This document shows, piece by piece, positions 54,719 to 63,655 of a stretch of DNA of 64,000 nt. Made by a program: the position numbers and the translations under genes. The notes under the pieces are model-generated. The model was not told the DNA's origin. It ran no database searches and saw only the letters and a program-made list of their open reading frames with translations. Within the stretch, counting starts at the first letter, position 1. Each line of letters begins with the position of its first letter. The stretch covers positions 355,290 to 419,289 of the forward strand of contig DAHB01000005.1 in the NCBI GenBank assembly GCA_002498365.1. Direction: 5' to 3'. The stretch comes from Methanomassiliicoccaceae archaeon UBA421. Lineage in GTDB: Archaea > Thermoplasmatota > Thermoplasmata > Methanomassiliicoccales > Methanomethylophilaceae.

Positions 54719-55855
54719 ATGGGGAAAGACTACTATGAGACGCTCGGCGTGGACAAGAGCGCCACGCAGGACGAGATAAAGAGCGCTTACCGCAGGCTCG
54801 CCAAGAAGTACCATCCGGATGTGTCGGAAGAGCCCAAAGAGGTCGCCGAGGCCAAGTTCAAGGAGATCTCCGAGGCATACGAGGTCCTGTCGGACCCCGA
54901 AAAGAGGACGACCTACGACACGTACGGAAGCGATGCTGTAAACAGCCAGTTCTCCGGAGGCGGATTCTCATGGGACGACTTTACCCACGCGGAAGACATC
55001 AGCGACATATTCGGTGATTTCTTCGGAAACATATTTGGAGGAGGGAGATCAGGCCAGCAGAGCAGAGGTCCCAGGCAGGGCAACTCGCTCAGGATGGATA
55101 TCGAGATCTCCCTCCTCGACGCCCTCAACGGCGTCAAGAAGGAGGTGCAGGTCCCCCACACGGTGACGTGCGCCCCGTGCAAAGGCACAGGGGGCAAGGA
55201 CGGGAAAGTATCCACTTGCGGCCAGTGCAACGGAACCGGCCAGGTCCGTTCCGTCCGTCAGACCATGTTCGGAAACATGGTATCCGTCTCCGACTGTCCC
55301 AAGTGCCACGGCACCGGGAAGTCCTACGAAGAGCGCTGCCCCGAATGCCGCGGAAGCGGTTACACGCAGAAGACGTCCAAGGTCGAGGTCAGCATACCCA
55401 AAGGGGTGGACGAAGGCTCGACCCTGACGCTCAGGGGCCTCGGGGACGCAAGCTACAACGGGGGGCCTCCGGGAGACCTTTACGTTATAATACACGTCAA
55501 GAAGGACAAGGCCTTCGACCGGGACGGGGCGAACCTTTGGACCGGGATAACCACCACATATCCTAGGCTGGTCCTGGGCGGACAGGAGGAGGTCAGGACG
55601 CTGGAGGGCGAGAAGGTGATCCTCACGATACCCAAGGGTACCCAGGTGGGCTCTGTTCTGAGGATCAACGGGAAGGGCATGCCCAGGTCGGCCAATTCGT
55701 CTACCCGCGGAGACATGTTCGTGCGCGTGAAGATCGATGTGCCATCGAAGGTGACGAAGGAAGAGGCAGAACTGCTTCAGAAACTGGACAACGGTGCAGG
55801 TCCGAAAAAATCAAAGCTCCGCAAGAAGATCGACGACCTTTCGGAAAAAATCTGA
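54719..55855 (+). CDS. dnaJ: co-chaperone DnaJ (Hsp40, type I)
   Basis: A 378-aa type I DnaJ. J domain with YHPDVSEE (HPD, about residue 34), a Gly/Phe region (about 78-115), four zinc motifs (CAPCKGTG, CGQCNGTG, CPKCHGTG, CPECRGSG between about 150 and 220) and the C-terminal substrate-binding domain. It begins 14 bp after dnaK and ends 6 bp before the 3' end of the opposing tRNA-Ser gene. Confidence 0.97.
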   Translation: MGKDYYETLGVDKSATQDEIKSAYRRLAKKYHPDVSEEPKEVAEAKFKEISEAYEVLSDPEKRTTYDTYGSDAVNSQFSGGGFSWDDFTHAEDISDIFGDFFGNIFGGGRSGQQSRGPRQGNSLRMDIEISLLDALNGVKKEVQVPHTVTCAPCKGTGGKDGKVSTCGQCNGTGQVRSVRQTMFGNMVSVSDCPKCHGTGKSYEERCPECRGSGYTQKTSKVEVSIPKGVDEGSTLTLRGLGDASYNGGPPGDLYVIIHVKKDKAFDRDGANLWTGITTTYPRLVLGGQEEVRTLEGEKVILTIPKGTQVGSVLRINGKGMPRSANSSTRGDMFVRVKIDVPSKVTKEEAELLQKLDNGAGPKKSKLRKKIDDLSEKI

Positions 55856-55861
55856 GAGAAA

Positions 55862-55948
55862 TGGCGCCGAGGGAGAGATTCGAACTCCCGAGGCCTTGCG
55901 GCCAGCGGTTTTCGAGACCGCCACCTTACCGGACTAGATTACCTCGGC
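55862..55948 (-). tRNA. tRNA-Ser (anticodon CGA)
   Basis: Class II tRNA with a long variable arm. Acceptor gccgagg/cctcggc pairs fully; anticodon stem gcggt/accgc holds loop CTCGAAA, giving anticodon CGA for UCG. G73 (the serine discriminator) and encoded CCA are present. aatttaaaaata about 25-35 bases upstream is a good TATA box. Confidence 0.94.
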
Positions 55949-56052
55949 TCGGCGAGACAACCCTCTCCGCGTATTTTTAAATTTCCCATCCGATACGGGG
56001 CTCACAGCCCAATGTAAATACAATCACCGCATAATATCGGGAAGGGAGCACA

Positions 56053-57375
56053 ATGCCGGGGGAAATCACAGAAAATATAATCAAGGCCAAGTCGGCAGCG
56101 GTCAGGCTTTCGGCGACCGACACCGCGACGAAAAACAAAGCGCTTTCGGCCATGGCCGACGCTCTGGACCGCAACAGGGAGAAGATACTGGAGGCCAACG
56201 CCGAGGACATGGATGCGGCCGCAAGGATGATGGAGGCCGGGAAGATCAGTGCGTCCATGGTCAAGAGGCTCCAGGTCGACGACGGCAAGATAACCGGGAT
56301 GATCGCCGGCGTAAGGGACGTGGCCTATCTCGAAGATCCCGTGTGGGAGACTGTATCGACCATAGACCTGGACGACGGACTGGAACTGTACCAGGTCCGC
56401 TGCCCGATCGGGGTGGTGGGAGTGATATTCGAATCCCGTCCGGACGTGGTGCCGCAGATAATGTCCCTGTGTCTGAAGAGCGGGAATGCGGTCGCTTTCA
56501 AAGGAGGCTCGGAGGCCGCAAGTTCTAACAGGGCCCTGTTCGAGATACTTTCAGAAGCGGCGGCATCGGCGGGCATCCCGAAAGAGGCATTCGTGCTCAT
56601 GGAGAGCCGCGACGACATCACTGCCATACTGGGAATGGACGAATATCTGGACCTTCTAATTCCGAGGGGCTCCAACTCGTTCGTCAGATACATTCAAGAG
56701 AACACCAGGATTCCGGTGCTGGGACATGCGGCAGGCATATGTACGGTGTACATAGACTCCGAAGCTGACATGGAGAAGGCCTTCCGCGTTACACTGGACT
56801 CGAAGATCCAGTATCCCGCCGCATGCAATGCGGCAGAGAACGTGCTGGTCCACAAGGACGTGGCCGGGAAGTTCCTTCCGGAGATGTGCAGACTGTTTGC
56901 GGAGAACGGAGTTGAGGTAAGGGCGGACGCCGCCGTCTCAGGGATAAAGGGCGTTTCAGGAACCATCCGGGCCACAGAGGCAGACTGGGGTACCGAATAC
57001 GGGGCCCCGGTCGTATCGGTGAAGATCGTGGATTCTATCGGGGAGGCGGTCGAATTCATCGCAAAGTACGGCTCCAACCATACCGACGCGATCATCACCG
57101 AGAACAGTGCCAGTATGAGGTATTTCGTAAAGATGGTGGATTCCGCGGACGTTTTCGTCAACGCTTCCACCAGGTTCGCCGACGGTTTCAGGTTCGGCAA
57201 GGGCGCAGAGGTAGGTATCAGCACAAGCAAGATACACGCAAGAGGTCCGGTTGGTATGGAGGGCCTGATGATTTACAAGTACATCCTGATCGGGAAAGGC
57301 CAGGAGGTCCGCGGATATGCGGACGGCTCCAAGAAGTTCAAGCACCTGAAGAACGACAGGAAGTGCCCGCTGTGA
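56053..57375 (+). CDS. proA: gamma-glutamyl phosphate reductase
   Basis: Second step of proline synthesis, NADPH reduction of gamma-glutamyl phosphate. The catalytic Cys is in QYPAACNAAENVLVHKDV (about residue 258), with GVIFESRPDVVPQI and LKSGNAVAFKGGSEA before it and a GPVGMEGLMIYKYI end. The 440-aa length is usual. aatgtaaatac at 56011-56021 is a likely TATA box. It precedes proB, the reverse of the common bacterial order. Confidence 0.97.
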   Translation: MPGEITENIIKAKSAAVRLSATDTATKNKALSAMADALDRNREKILEANAEDMDAAARMMEAGKISASMVKRLQVDDGKITGMIAGVRDVAYLEDPVWETVSTIDLDDGLELYQVRCPIGVVGVIFESRPDVVPQIMSLCLKSGNAVAFKGGSEAASSNRALFEILSEAAASAGIPKEAFVLMESRDDITAILGMDEYLDLLIPRGSNSFVRYIQENTRIPVLGHAAGICTVYIDSEADMEKAFRVTLDSKIQYPAACNAAENVLVHKDVAGKFLPEMCRLFAENGVEVRADAAVSGIKGVSGTIRATEADWGTEYGAPVVSVKIVDSIGEAVEFIAKYGSNHTDAIITENSASMRYFVKMVDSADVFVNASTRFADGFRFGKGAEVGISTSKIHARGPVGMEGLMIYKYILIGKGQEVRGYADGSKKFKHLKNDRKCPL

Positions 57376-58490
57376 GCGAAAGGAAAGACCTGTTGGGCGA
57401 AGTCGAACGGGTGGTCGTGAAAGTAGGGACGTCGTCCATAACGAGGAACTCGCCCGAAGAGTCGATGAAGTTCCTCGACGGCATAGCCCGGCAGGTGAAG
57501 GCCCTGAAGGATATGGGGAAAGAGGTCCTGATAGTGTCTTCGGGGGCCATCGGTCTAGGTCTAAACCTGATGAAGGTCGAAGCGCATCCCAGCGACATAC
57601 CCATGAGGCAGGCCGCGGCATCCGTCGGACAGTCGGCACTGATGTTCAGATGGAACGCGGCATTTGACGACCACGGGCTTCTCGGAGCGCAGATCCTTCT
57701 CACGATGGACGCATATTCGGCCAGGGAGACAGCGAACAACATCAACAACACGATCAAGACCCTGCTGGCCAATGGCGTCGTACCGATATTCAACGAGAAC
57801 GATGCGGTCTGCACCAAAGAGATCGATGCGGTTTTCGGAGACAACGACACCCTGTCGGCCGTAATAGCCAGCAATTCAGACTCTGACCTTCTTGTAATAA
57901 TGTCGGACGTCAAAGGCCTATACAATAAGAATCCAAAGCTTTTCGATGATGCCGAGATCATCAGCACCGTCAGGGATATAGAAGCGGTAAGGCACATGGC
58001 GGGCGACCCCACGACCAGGGTCGGCGTCGGGGGAATGAAGACGAAGCTCGAGGCTGCGCTCATATGCGCGGACGCGGGTTGCAAGATGATAATCACTTCG
58101 GGATTCGAAGAGAACACGATAGTCGATGCCGTATTGGGAAAAGATGTGGGAACGATATTCGTCTCCGATAACGCCATACCCAAAAAGAGACGCTGGCTCA
58201 AATCCGCCAGTCCTCACGGCACGATAATTGTCGATTCCGGTGCGGCGAAGGCGCTGAAAAAGCACCTCTCGCTTCTGCCGGTCGGGATCACGGAAGTTTC
58301 CGGAGCGTTCAACGCCGGCGACCTTGTGGCCGTAATGTTCGGCGGCGAGGAGATAGCCCGCGGGATATCCAACTACTGCTCCGACGACGTACATTCCATG
58401 ATCGGCATGAGGACGTCCCAGGCGGACAAGGTTCTGGGAAAGGACCGCCCCGCCGATGTTATAGACAGCGGGAACATGACCGTCCTTTGA
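57372..58490 (+). CDS. proB: glutamate 5-kinase with PUA domain
   Basis: First step of proline synthesis, ATP phosphorylation of glutamate. The amino-acid kinase domain has VVVKVGTSSITRN, VSSGAIGLGLNLM and NENDAV; the C-terminal 80 residues are a PUA domain (GTIIVDSGAAKALKKHLSLL). GTG 57372 overlaps the proA stop as GTGA; a second in-frame GTG at 57363 would add three residues. The two enzymes are therefore coupled. Confidence 0.95.
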   Translation: MSERKDLLGEVERVVVKVGTSSITRNSPEESMKFLDGIARQVKALKDMGKEVLIVSSGAIGLGLNLMKVEAHPSDIPMRQAAASVGQSALMFRWNAAFDDHGLLGAQILLTMDAYSARETANNINNTIKTLLANGVVPIFNENDAVCTKEIDAVFGDNDTLSAVIASNSDSDLLVIMSDVKGLYNKNPKLFDDAEIISTVRDIEAVRHMAGDPTTRVGVGGMKTKLEAALICADAGCKMIITSGFEENTIVDAVLGKDVGTIFVSDNAIPKKRRWLKSASPHGTIIVDSGAAKALKKHLSLLPVGITEVSGAFNAGDLVAVMFGGEEIARGISNYCSDDVHSMIGMRTSQADKVLGKDRPADVIDSGNMTVL

Positions 58491-59924
58491 TCAGCCGGAC
58501 CTTCCTTCCCACTGGGATATCCCGGAGGCGTCCAGGTCTATGTTCTTCCTGTCGAACACAGGGTCAAGCCCTGCGATCCTCTGTCTTTTGTAGTCTTTCA
58601 GTGCGGCAACAACGTACCCGCTCAGCAGAAGCACTGCTATCATGTTGCTTATGCCCATAACGGCCATGAAAACATCGCAAAGGTCCCAGATGAGCTGGAC
58701 CGGTGCAAGACAGGAAAGTAGCACGACACAAACTATCATAATCTTGAGGCCAATGGAATATTTGCCCTTCTCAGATACGAATTTCAAATTCGATTCACAC
58801 ATCGAATAATAGCTGATTATGCTTGTGAACGCGAAAAGTACCAGGAACATTGAAAGAACAGCGGGGGCCGCAGAGCCCAGCGGACCGCCGCTGAGGGCGG
58901 CCGCAACGAGAGGTGCCCCGTCGGCCATGTGGCCGAGAGAGGGCAGGTCCACATACGTCAGTATGATGAAGGCGGACCCGCTGCATATCACCATCGTATC
59001 GAAAACGACTCCCAGGGACTGGATCAGCCCCTGTTTAACGGGGTGCGACACTTCCGCGGAAGATGCGATGTTGGGCACCGAACCGATTCCCGCTTCGTTA
59101 GAGAACACTCCTCTCTTAAGCCCCCACATAAGAGCTGCGCCGAGTGCACCGCCTAGTACGCTGTCATATCCGAAAGCCCCCTTGAAGATCATGGAGAGTG
59201 CATCGTCTATCATCCTCCAGTTGAGAAGTATAGTGATTATTACAAGGGCCATCCACGCCATCGCCATCACAGGTACTATTTTTGCCGAGGCCTTCGCCAC
59301 GCGTTTGATGCCCCCGAATACAATTATCCCTGCTATCAGTGTCAGGATCAGGGCGAAAACAATGTCATTGTTCTCAAAATCGAATGCGTTGACAAAAGAA
59401 TCGGTAGCGTTTGCGGACTGCACGCCTATGAATCCTATTCCATATGTGACGATTATCAGCAGGGCGATGAAAACCGCGAACTTCCTGTTCTTAAGGCCGT
59501 TCTTGATGTAATATGCGGGACCGCCGTGATAGTGCCCGTCCGACTTCTTCTCCTTGAAGATCTGTCCCAGGGTGCATTCCGCAAAACTGCTTGCCGCGCC
59601 TACGAGGGCGAAAACCCACATCCAGAAAATCGCACCTGCGCCGCCCATGATGATGGCAAGACCTACGCCGGCGATGTTGCCGACGCCAATTCTGGCGCCC
59701 ATGCTCACCCAGAAAGCCTCGAACGAAGAAACGGTCTTCTTTTTCCTTCCTTCCTCTGCCCCGGAAACGGCGAGTCTCGCGGATTCCGAGAAACTCCTAA
59801 GCTGTACGCCTCTTAGTTTGAAAGTCAGTATGAAGCCTATACCGATTATAAGGACAAGTCCCAGATACCAGATGTATTCATCTGCGAACAGGATTCCGTC
59901 ATGGAATGCGGTCAATACGTTCAT
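58491..59924 (-). CDS. alanine/glycine:cation symporter (AGCS family)
   Basis: A 477-aa Na+ or H+ coupled amino acid importer with about eleven TM helices. The AGCS signature region GARIGVGNIAGVGLAIIMGG (near residue 90) and GLKRGVFSNEAGIGSVPN are intact. The start is ATG 59924; the frame stays open upstream through the tRNA-Val gene, so longer starts were rejected. The C terminus ends in a soluble tail. Substrate inferred as alanine or glycine. Confidence 0.95.
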   Translation of the reverse strand: MNVLTAFHDGILFADEYIWYLGLVLIIGIGFILTFKLRGVQLRSFSESARLAVSGAEEGRKKKTVSSFEAFWVSMGARIGVGNIAGVGLAIIMGGAGAIFWMWVFALVGAASSFAECTLGQIFKEKKSDGHYHGGPAYYIKNGLKNRKFAVFIALLIIVTYGIGFIGVQSANATDSFVNAFDFENNDIVFALILTLIAGIIVFGGIKRVAKASAKIVPVMAMAWMALVIITILLNWRMIDDALSMIFKGAFGYDSVLGGALGAALMWGLKRGVFSNEAGIGSVPNIASSAEVSHPVKQGLIQSLGVVFDTMVICSGSAFIILTYVDLPSLGHMADGAPLVAAALSGGPLGSAAPAVLSMFLVLFAFTSIISYYSMCESNLKFVSEKGKYSIGLKIMIVCVVLLSCLAPVQLIWDLCDVFMAVMGISNMIAVLLLSGYVVAALKDYKRQRIAGLDPVFDRKNIDLDASGISQWEGRSG

Positions 59925-59978
59925 GATTACCAATTCGTCATTTGATGCGCGTCCGCAGTATAAGGGACGGACAAAAGC

Positions 59979-60054
59979 TGGTGGGCCCGGCCGGATTTGA
60001 ACCGGCGACCTCCGCCATGTCAAGGCGACGTCATAACCCCTAGACCACGAGCCC
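59979..60054 (-). tRNA. tRNA-Val (anticodon GAC)
   Basis: Acceptor gggctcg/cgggccc pairs with one T-G. Anticodon stem tcgcc/ggcgg holds loop TTGACAT, giving anticodon GAC for GUC. T arm gccgg-ttcaaat-ccggc; A73 and CCA encoded. gatataattact upstream on the minus strand (60077-60088) is a probable TATA box. Confidence 0.93.
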
Positions 60055-60106
60055 AGCAAGGTCTGGATACAATCATAGTAATTATATCTTTCCCACCTGG
60101 AAATCA

Positions 60107-60135
60107 TGCCAGTTATTGCCGCATGACTACTGGCA
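60107..60135. repeat. inverted repeat upstream of the glutaredoxin-like gene
   Basis: tgccagt (60107-60113) and actggca (60129-60135) are perfect arms with a 15-bp spacer, about 15-45 bp ahead of a TATA-like agctttaatc (60149-60158). It may be an operator for the gene pair that follows. Confidence 0.35.
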
Positions 60136-60180
60136 CATGGCCTCGACAAGCTTTAATCATGGTATGCTTCTGGCCCTTCT

Positions 60181-60423
60181 ATGGCGGACATCATACTGTT
60201 CACTAAGAACGATTGCGGCAAGTGCGAGTATGTGAAGGAAAGACTCCCTCCGGGCTTGGAAGTGCATGTTCAGAACGTCGACACCGCCGGCGGGCTGGCC
60301 GAGGGGGCGTTCTACGGGATACTGGGCAAAGGATTCCCTGTTCTCGTGGTCGACGAAGAATTCGCCGCAGAAGGGTCCATAAACGTCCTCAAGAGATTGA
60401 AGGAGATCGCAGGCGAGAAATGA
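60181..60423 (+). CDS. glutaredoxin-like thiol protein
   Basis: An 80-aa thioredoxin-fold protein with redox motif CGKC (residues 12-15) after an initial strand MADIILFTKND and the cis-Pro loop GKGFPVLVVDEEF (about residue 49). Small archaeal proteins of this kind act as disulfide reductants; the partner is unknown. Transcript start is predicted at or near the ATG from the TATA box. It overlaps kae1 by 4 bp (ATGA). Confidence 0.85.
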   Translation: MADIILFTKNDCGKCEYVKERLPPGLEVHVQNVDTAGGLAEGAFYGILGKGFPVLVVDEEFAAEGSINVLKRLKEIAGEK

Positions 60424-61406
60424 AGACCATTGGGATCGAGAGCACCGCCCACACTCTGGGAGTGGGGATAACAGATTCTGACGACGTACGTAAGGTTTTG
60501 GCCAACGTCATAGACATGTACAGGCCCCCACAGGGCGGGCTCCATCCAAGAGAGGCGGCCAACCACCATGCGGAGAATGTCGCCGCAGATATCGAGAAAG
60601 CGCTGGGGGAGGCCCGCATGTCCATAAAAGATATGGATCTGATAGCCTTCTCGATGGGGCCCGGCCTGGGACCTTGCCTGAAGACCTCGGCAACGGCGGC
60701 CAGGGCCCTGTCCCGCCGTCTGGGGGTGCCCATAATCGGCACCAACCACTGCATCGCTCACATAGAGATCGGGCGGGCGATGGAAGGATGCGACGACCCG
60801 GCACTCCTATATGCCTCCGGAGGTAACACTCAGATAATCGCATTCTCGGAGGGCAGGTATAGGATATTCGGGGAGACCGAGGACATAGGCATCGGGAACA
60901 TGTTCGATAAGCTGGGAAGGGAGCTCGGCCTCGGCTTCTACGCGGGGCCGAAGATCGAGAAGCTGGCGGCTGAGGGTGCAGAGCTTTTGGACATACCCTA
61001 TTCGGTCAAAGGTATGGACGTCTCTTTCTCGGGGATAATGACCGCGGCACTGGCACTTCACAAGAAAGGCCATAGGGTCGAGGACATAGCGATGTCTGTG
61101 CAGGAGACCGCCTTCGCGATGCTGACCGAGGTCACGGAAAGAGCAATGGCCCACACGGGGAAGGACGAGGTCCTTCTGGGCGGCGGGGTCGCCCAGAATA
61201 TGCGCCTCAGGGAAATGGTCAGGGAAATGGCCGAGTCCCGGGGGGCGGAGATGTTCGTACCCGACAGGAAGTACTGCATGGACAACGGCGCGATGATAGC
61301 ATGGCTCGGCTGTCTTATGTACGAGTCCGGGGTGCGCATGGAAATCCAGTCGACGGCGGTCAGGCAGAGGTTCCGCACCGACGAGGTAGAGGTCACCTGG
61401 CGCTGA
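60420..61406 (+). CDS. kae1: tRNA N6-threonylcarbamoyladenosine synthase subunit Kae1
   Basis: Universal Kae1/TsaD/OSGEP ATPase of the KEOPS complex, which adds threonylcarbamoyl to A37 of ANN-decoding tRNAs. Length 328 aa with GIESTAHTLGVGI, the metal His pair in NHCIAHIEIGR, LYASGGNTQII and LGGGVAQNMRL. The ATG 60420 overlaps the previous stop. Several archaea, including some Thermoplasmata and methanogens, carry a Kae1-Bud32 fusion; here Kae1 stands alone, so Bud32 must be encoded elsewhere. Its end overlaps the convergent DHH gene by 14 bp. Confidence 0.96.
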   Translation: MKTIGIESTAHTLGVGITDSDDVRKVLANVIDMYRPPQGGLHPREAANHHAENVAADIEKALGEARMSIKDMDLIAFSMGPGLGPCLKTSATAARALSRRLGVPIIGTNHCIAHIEIGRAMEGCDDPALLYASGGNTQIIAFSEGRYRIFGETEDIGIGNMFDKLGRELGLGFYAGPKIEKLAAEGAELLDIPYSVKGMDVSFSGIMTAALALHKKGHRVEDIAMSVQETAFAMLTEVTERAMAHTGKDEVLLGGGVAQNMRLREMVREMAESRGAEMFVPDRKYCMDNGAMIAWLGCLMYESGVRMEIQSTAVRQRFRTDEVEVTWR

Positions 61407-62727
61407 CCTGGGCGCCGACTATATCGTTCAGTTTCTTCACGAAATCATCTGTTCTCGCCGAAGGGAAAGATCCTCCGCTGGCTATGCGGTGGCCCCCTCC
61501 GGTACCCCCTACTGCCGAGCAGGCGTCGCGTAGAGCGGAAGAAAGATCGGCCCCTTTTGCGAGAAGCTTGCCTGTCGCCCTTCCGGAGACCTTCGCGGTC
61601 TCATCGGAGGAATTGATCCCGAAAGTGGGTTTGGAATGGTCTCCGAAGTAGCTCATGGCTATTCCGCAAAGCACTCCGGTGTATCCGGACCTGGTGCTGT
61701 CGAACCATTGTACGCTGGACATCTGGTTGAGACCGCGGCCGTCCAGGGCGGTCGCGCTCTGGACGACTTCGCGCCTGTATTCCCTTTCGATGTCCGCAGC
61801 GGACTCTATACTGTCTCGGTCGCCGCATGCGACGGCCACTCCCATCCCGGTCTGTCCGCAGCGGCCGCAGCTGTCGAACAACGATGCGAGACCTGCGGAG
61901 TCCAGGCCCCAGTCCCTCAGGGCGTATCTTGTCCCAGACGTGATCTCCATCGTATCGGCCGCCACGCCCTGCTCCGCCAATTTGAGGAAGATGAGGGAGG
62001 ACAGGCGCCTCCTCTCCTCGTCGGAGAGTCCTGAGCCGACGGCGTCCCGGGGTATGCCCGCGTCCTTGAGAAGTGCGGCCACGCCTTCGGCGTTCCCGCT
62101 GACGCCTCTCACGTAAGGTTCGGTGGAGAGATAGAGCTCATCGGTCAGCTTCCCGCGGGGCACCACCGAGCCGCTTTCAGCCTTTATGAGCCCTCTCTTC
62201 AGTGCACCGTCAAGGAGGAAGCCGTTCAAACCCTCCATTTCCTGCCGGTCGCCGTACATGCCCGCGAAGGCGACCTGTACAAGGTCCCAGTTCCTGTGGT
62301 CCATCCTTATGGCGAAAAGACACGCCATCGTGGACCCGCATCCGTGCCTCATGCCGTCTATCCCATAGAGGTGGGGGTTGGCATAGCATATCCTTGAGGC
62401 TTCCGCGCATACGGTGTGGTGGTCCAGAACGACCACGTCGCAGGGCATCGCATCAAGCTCTTCGATGTATGACGCTCCGAGGTCCGAGATGATCACGCAC
62501 TCGGCGCCGCAGTTCCTGATCTGTTCGAAAGTGGTATCGTCCAAGGTCGTCAGGAGGGTCGTGGTGAAATCTTTGCCCTCGCGAAGAAGTGTTTTTGTGA
62601 CGATCCCCGCCGAGGCTATGCCGTCGGCATCGTAGTGGGAGAATACATGGATAAAATTGTGGCCGCGGACTATTTCCGCGGCCTTTGAAAGCTCGTCAAG
62701 CAGTTTGTTAGGGACACTGTGGTCCAT
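61393..62727 (-). CDS. DHH-family phosphoesterase (RecJ/GAN-like)
   Basis: A 444-aa protein with the four DHH motifs (SHYDADGIASAG near residue 30, VIISDLGASY, VVVLDHHTV near residue 100, GDRQE) and the DHHA1 substrate motif GGTGGGHRIASGGSF near the C terminus. Linkage to rps15 (7 bp upstream) is the classic archaeal context of the GINS-associated RecJ-like nuclease (GAN), so a part in replication is likely, but nuclease activity cannot be read directly from the sequence. Confidence 0.87.
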   Translation of the reverse strand: MDHSVPNKLLDELSKAAEIVRGHNFIHVFSHYDADGIASAGIVTKTLLREGKDFTTTLLTTLDDTTFEQIRNCGAECVIISDLGASYIEELDAMPCDVVVLDHHTVCAEASRICYANPHLYGIDGMRHGCGSTMACLFAIRMDHRNWDLVQVAFAGMYGDRQEMEGLNGFLLDGALKRGLIKAESGSVVPRGKLTDELYLSTEPYVRGVSGNAEGVAALLKDAGIPRDAVGSGLSDEERRRLSSLIFLKLAEQGVAADTMEITSGTRYALRDWGLDSAGLASLFDSCGRCGQTGMGVAVACGDRDSIESAADIEREYRREVVQSATALDGRGLNQMSSVQWFDSTRSGYTGVLCGIAMSYFGDHSKPTFGINSSDETAKVSGRATGKLLAKGADLSSALRDACSAVGGTGGGHRIASGGSFPSARTDDFVKKLNDIVGAQVSAR

Positions 62728-62734
62728 GTGAGTC

Positions 62735-63190
62735 TCACTTGAGCATGAGCTCAGCGTTGCTCAGAGAGTACTTCCACGTCTTGGGGAGGACTCCCCTGCT
62801 CTTGTAGTAGCGCTCGAGCCTTCTGATCTTTGCTTCTATGAGATTGAGGCCTCTCTTGTTGGCAACGTCTCCTCTGTGCTCTTTCACGTGGACGTTGAGG
62901 GCTATCGCCCTTGCCATGAGGTTGGAAAGGTCCTCGGGCATAGACGGGGAGACATTCTTCTCCTCCATGATCTTGGTGATGGTCTTCCCGGTGGCGAGCT
63001 TTACGTCGGGAACTCCATACTGGTCCCTGAGTATGAGCCCTATTTTGGCGGAAACGATTCCGTTCTTAGCGTATTTCACGATGAGGTCTTCGATCTCCGC
63101 CGCTCCGATCGGAACCCATGCCGGGTTCTCGGAAATCATCGGGCGCTGAGAGCTGGATTTTCCCTTTCTTCTAGTGTGCATTCTTGCCAT
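62735..63190 (-). CDS. rps15: 30S ribosomal protein S15
   Basis: A 151-aa archaeal/eukaryotic-type S15 (S13e in eukaryotes), beginning MARMHTRRKGKSSSQRP. The C-terminal half holds the S15 core (ALNVHVKEHRGDVANKRGLN). ATG 63190 has a ggag site 8-9 nt upstream. It precedes the DHH gene in one transcript. Confidence 0.95.
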   Translation of the reverse strand: MARMHTRRKGKSSSQRPMISENPAWVPIGAAEIEDLIVKYAKNGIVSAKIGLILRDQYGVPDVKLATGKTITKIMEEKNVSPSMPEDLSNLMARAIALNVHVKEHRGDVANKRGLNLIEAKIRRLERYYKSRGVLPKTWKYSLSNAELMLK

Positions 63191-63245
63191 GATATGATGC
63201 TCCGAATATGTTTGGCGGCTTGGCTGACACTCCATTCTAGAACCA

Positions 63246-63256
63246 CTATTAAAAGG
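63246..63256 (-). promoter_or_regulatory. TATA box of rps15
   Basis: On the minus strand ccttttaatag lies 56-66 bases before the rps15 ATG, leaving a leader of about 30 nt with its own ggag site. Confidence 0.45.
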
Positions 63257-63280
63257 TTCACCATTTTTGTGTCGCTCTTA

Positions 63281-63655
63281 TTATATGCGCGTGGACCCGG
63301 AGCTCACGCTCCCGAACTTTCCCAGCGATTCCATTGCCCACGGGACGACGTCCTCGTACTCTTGGCGGTCGAAGGACAGCTCTTCCGGCAGCGAATCGAA
63401 TAGGCGGCCCTCCATCTCGGGGGAGCATATCTTTTCTCCCAGGAATGCCGCGCAGACATGGCAGTTCCCCAGATCGCGCACTTTCACGATATCGACCGAG
63501 TATCCTGCCTCCTCGGCGAACTCCCTTTCAGCCGCCTCCCCGACCGTCTCTCCGGCCTCCACCTTTCCGCCCGGCATCTCCCATCCCCCGCGTTTCTTGT
63601 TGAAGACCATCAGGAACTTTCCGTCGGAAAAAGCCACAGTGTATACGGTCGTCAT
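63281..63655 (-). CDS. Nudix hydrolase
   Basis: A 124-aa single-domain Nudix protein. The Nudix box GGKVEAGETVGEAAEREFAE followed by EAG spans about residues 29-51, with all Glu ligands present. MutT-like size suggests cleavage of a nucleoside or sugar-nucleotide diphosphate; substrate unknown. Its start overlaps the fibrillarin stop by 4 bp (ATGA). Confidence 0.9.
   Translation of the reverse strand: MTTVYTVAFSDGKFLMVFNKKRGGWEMPGGKVEAGETVGEAAEREFAEEAGYSVDIVKVRDLGNCHVCAAFLGEKICSPEMEGRLFDSLPEELSFDRQEYEDVVPWAMESLGKFGSVSSGSTRI

Noticed and set aside
59925..60149. N-terminal extension of the alanine symporter
   Set aside because: The open frame runs through the tRNA-Val gene; the extra residues are not family-like, and ATG 59924 gives a normal N terminus.
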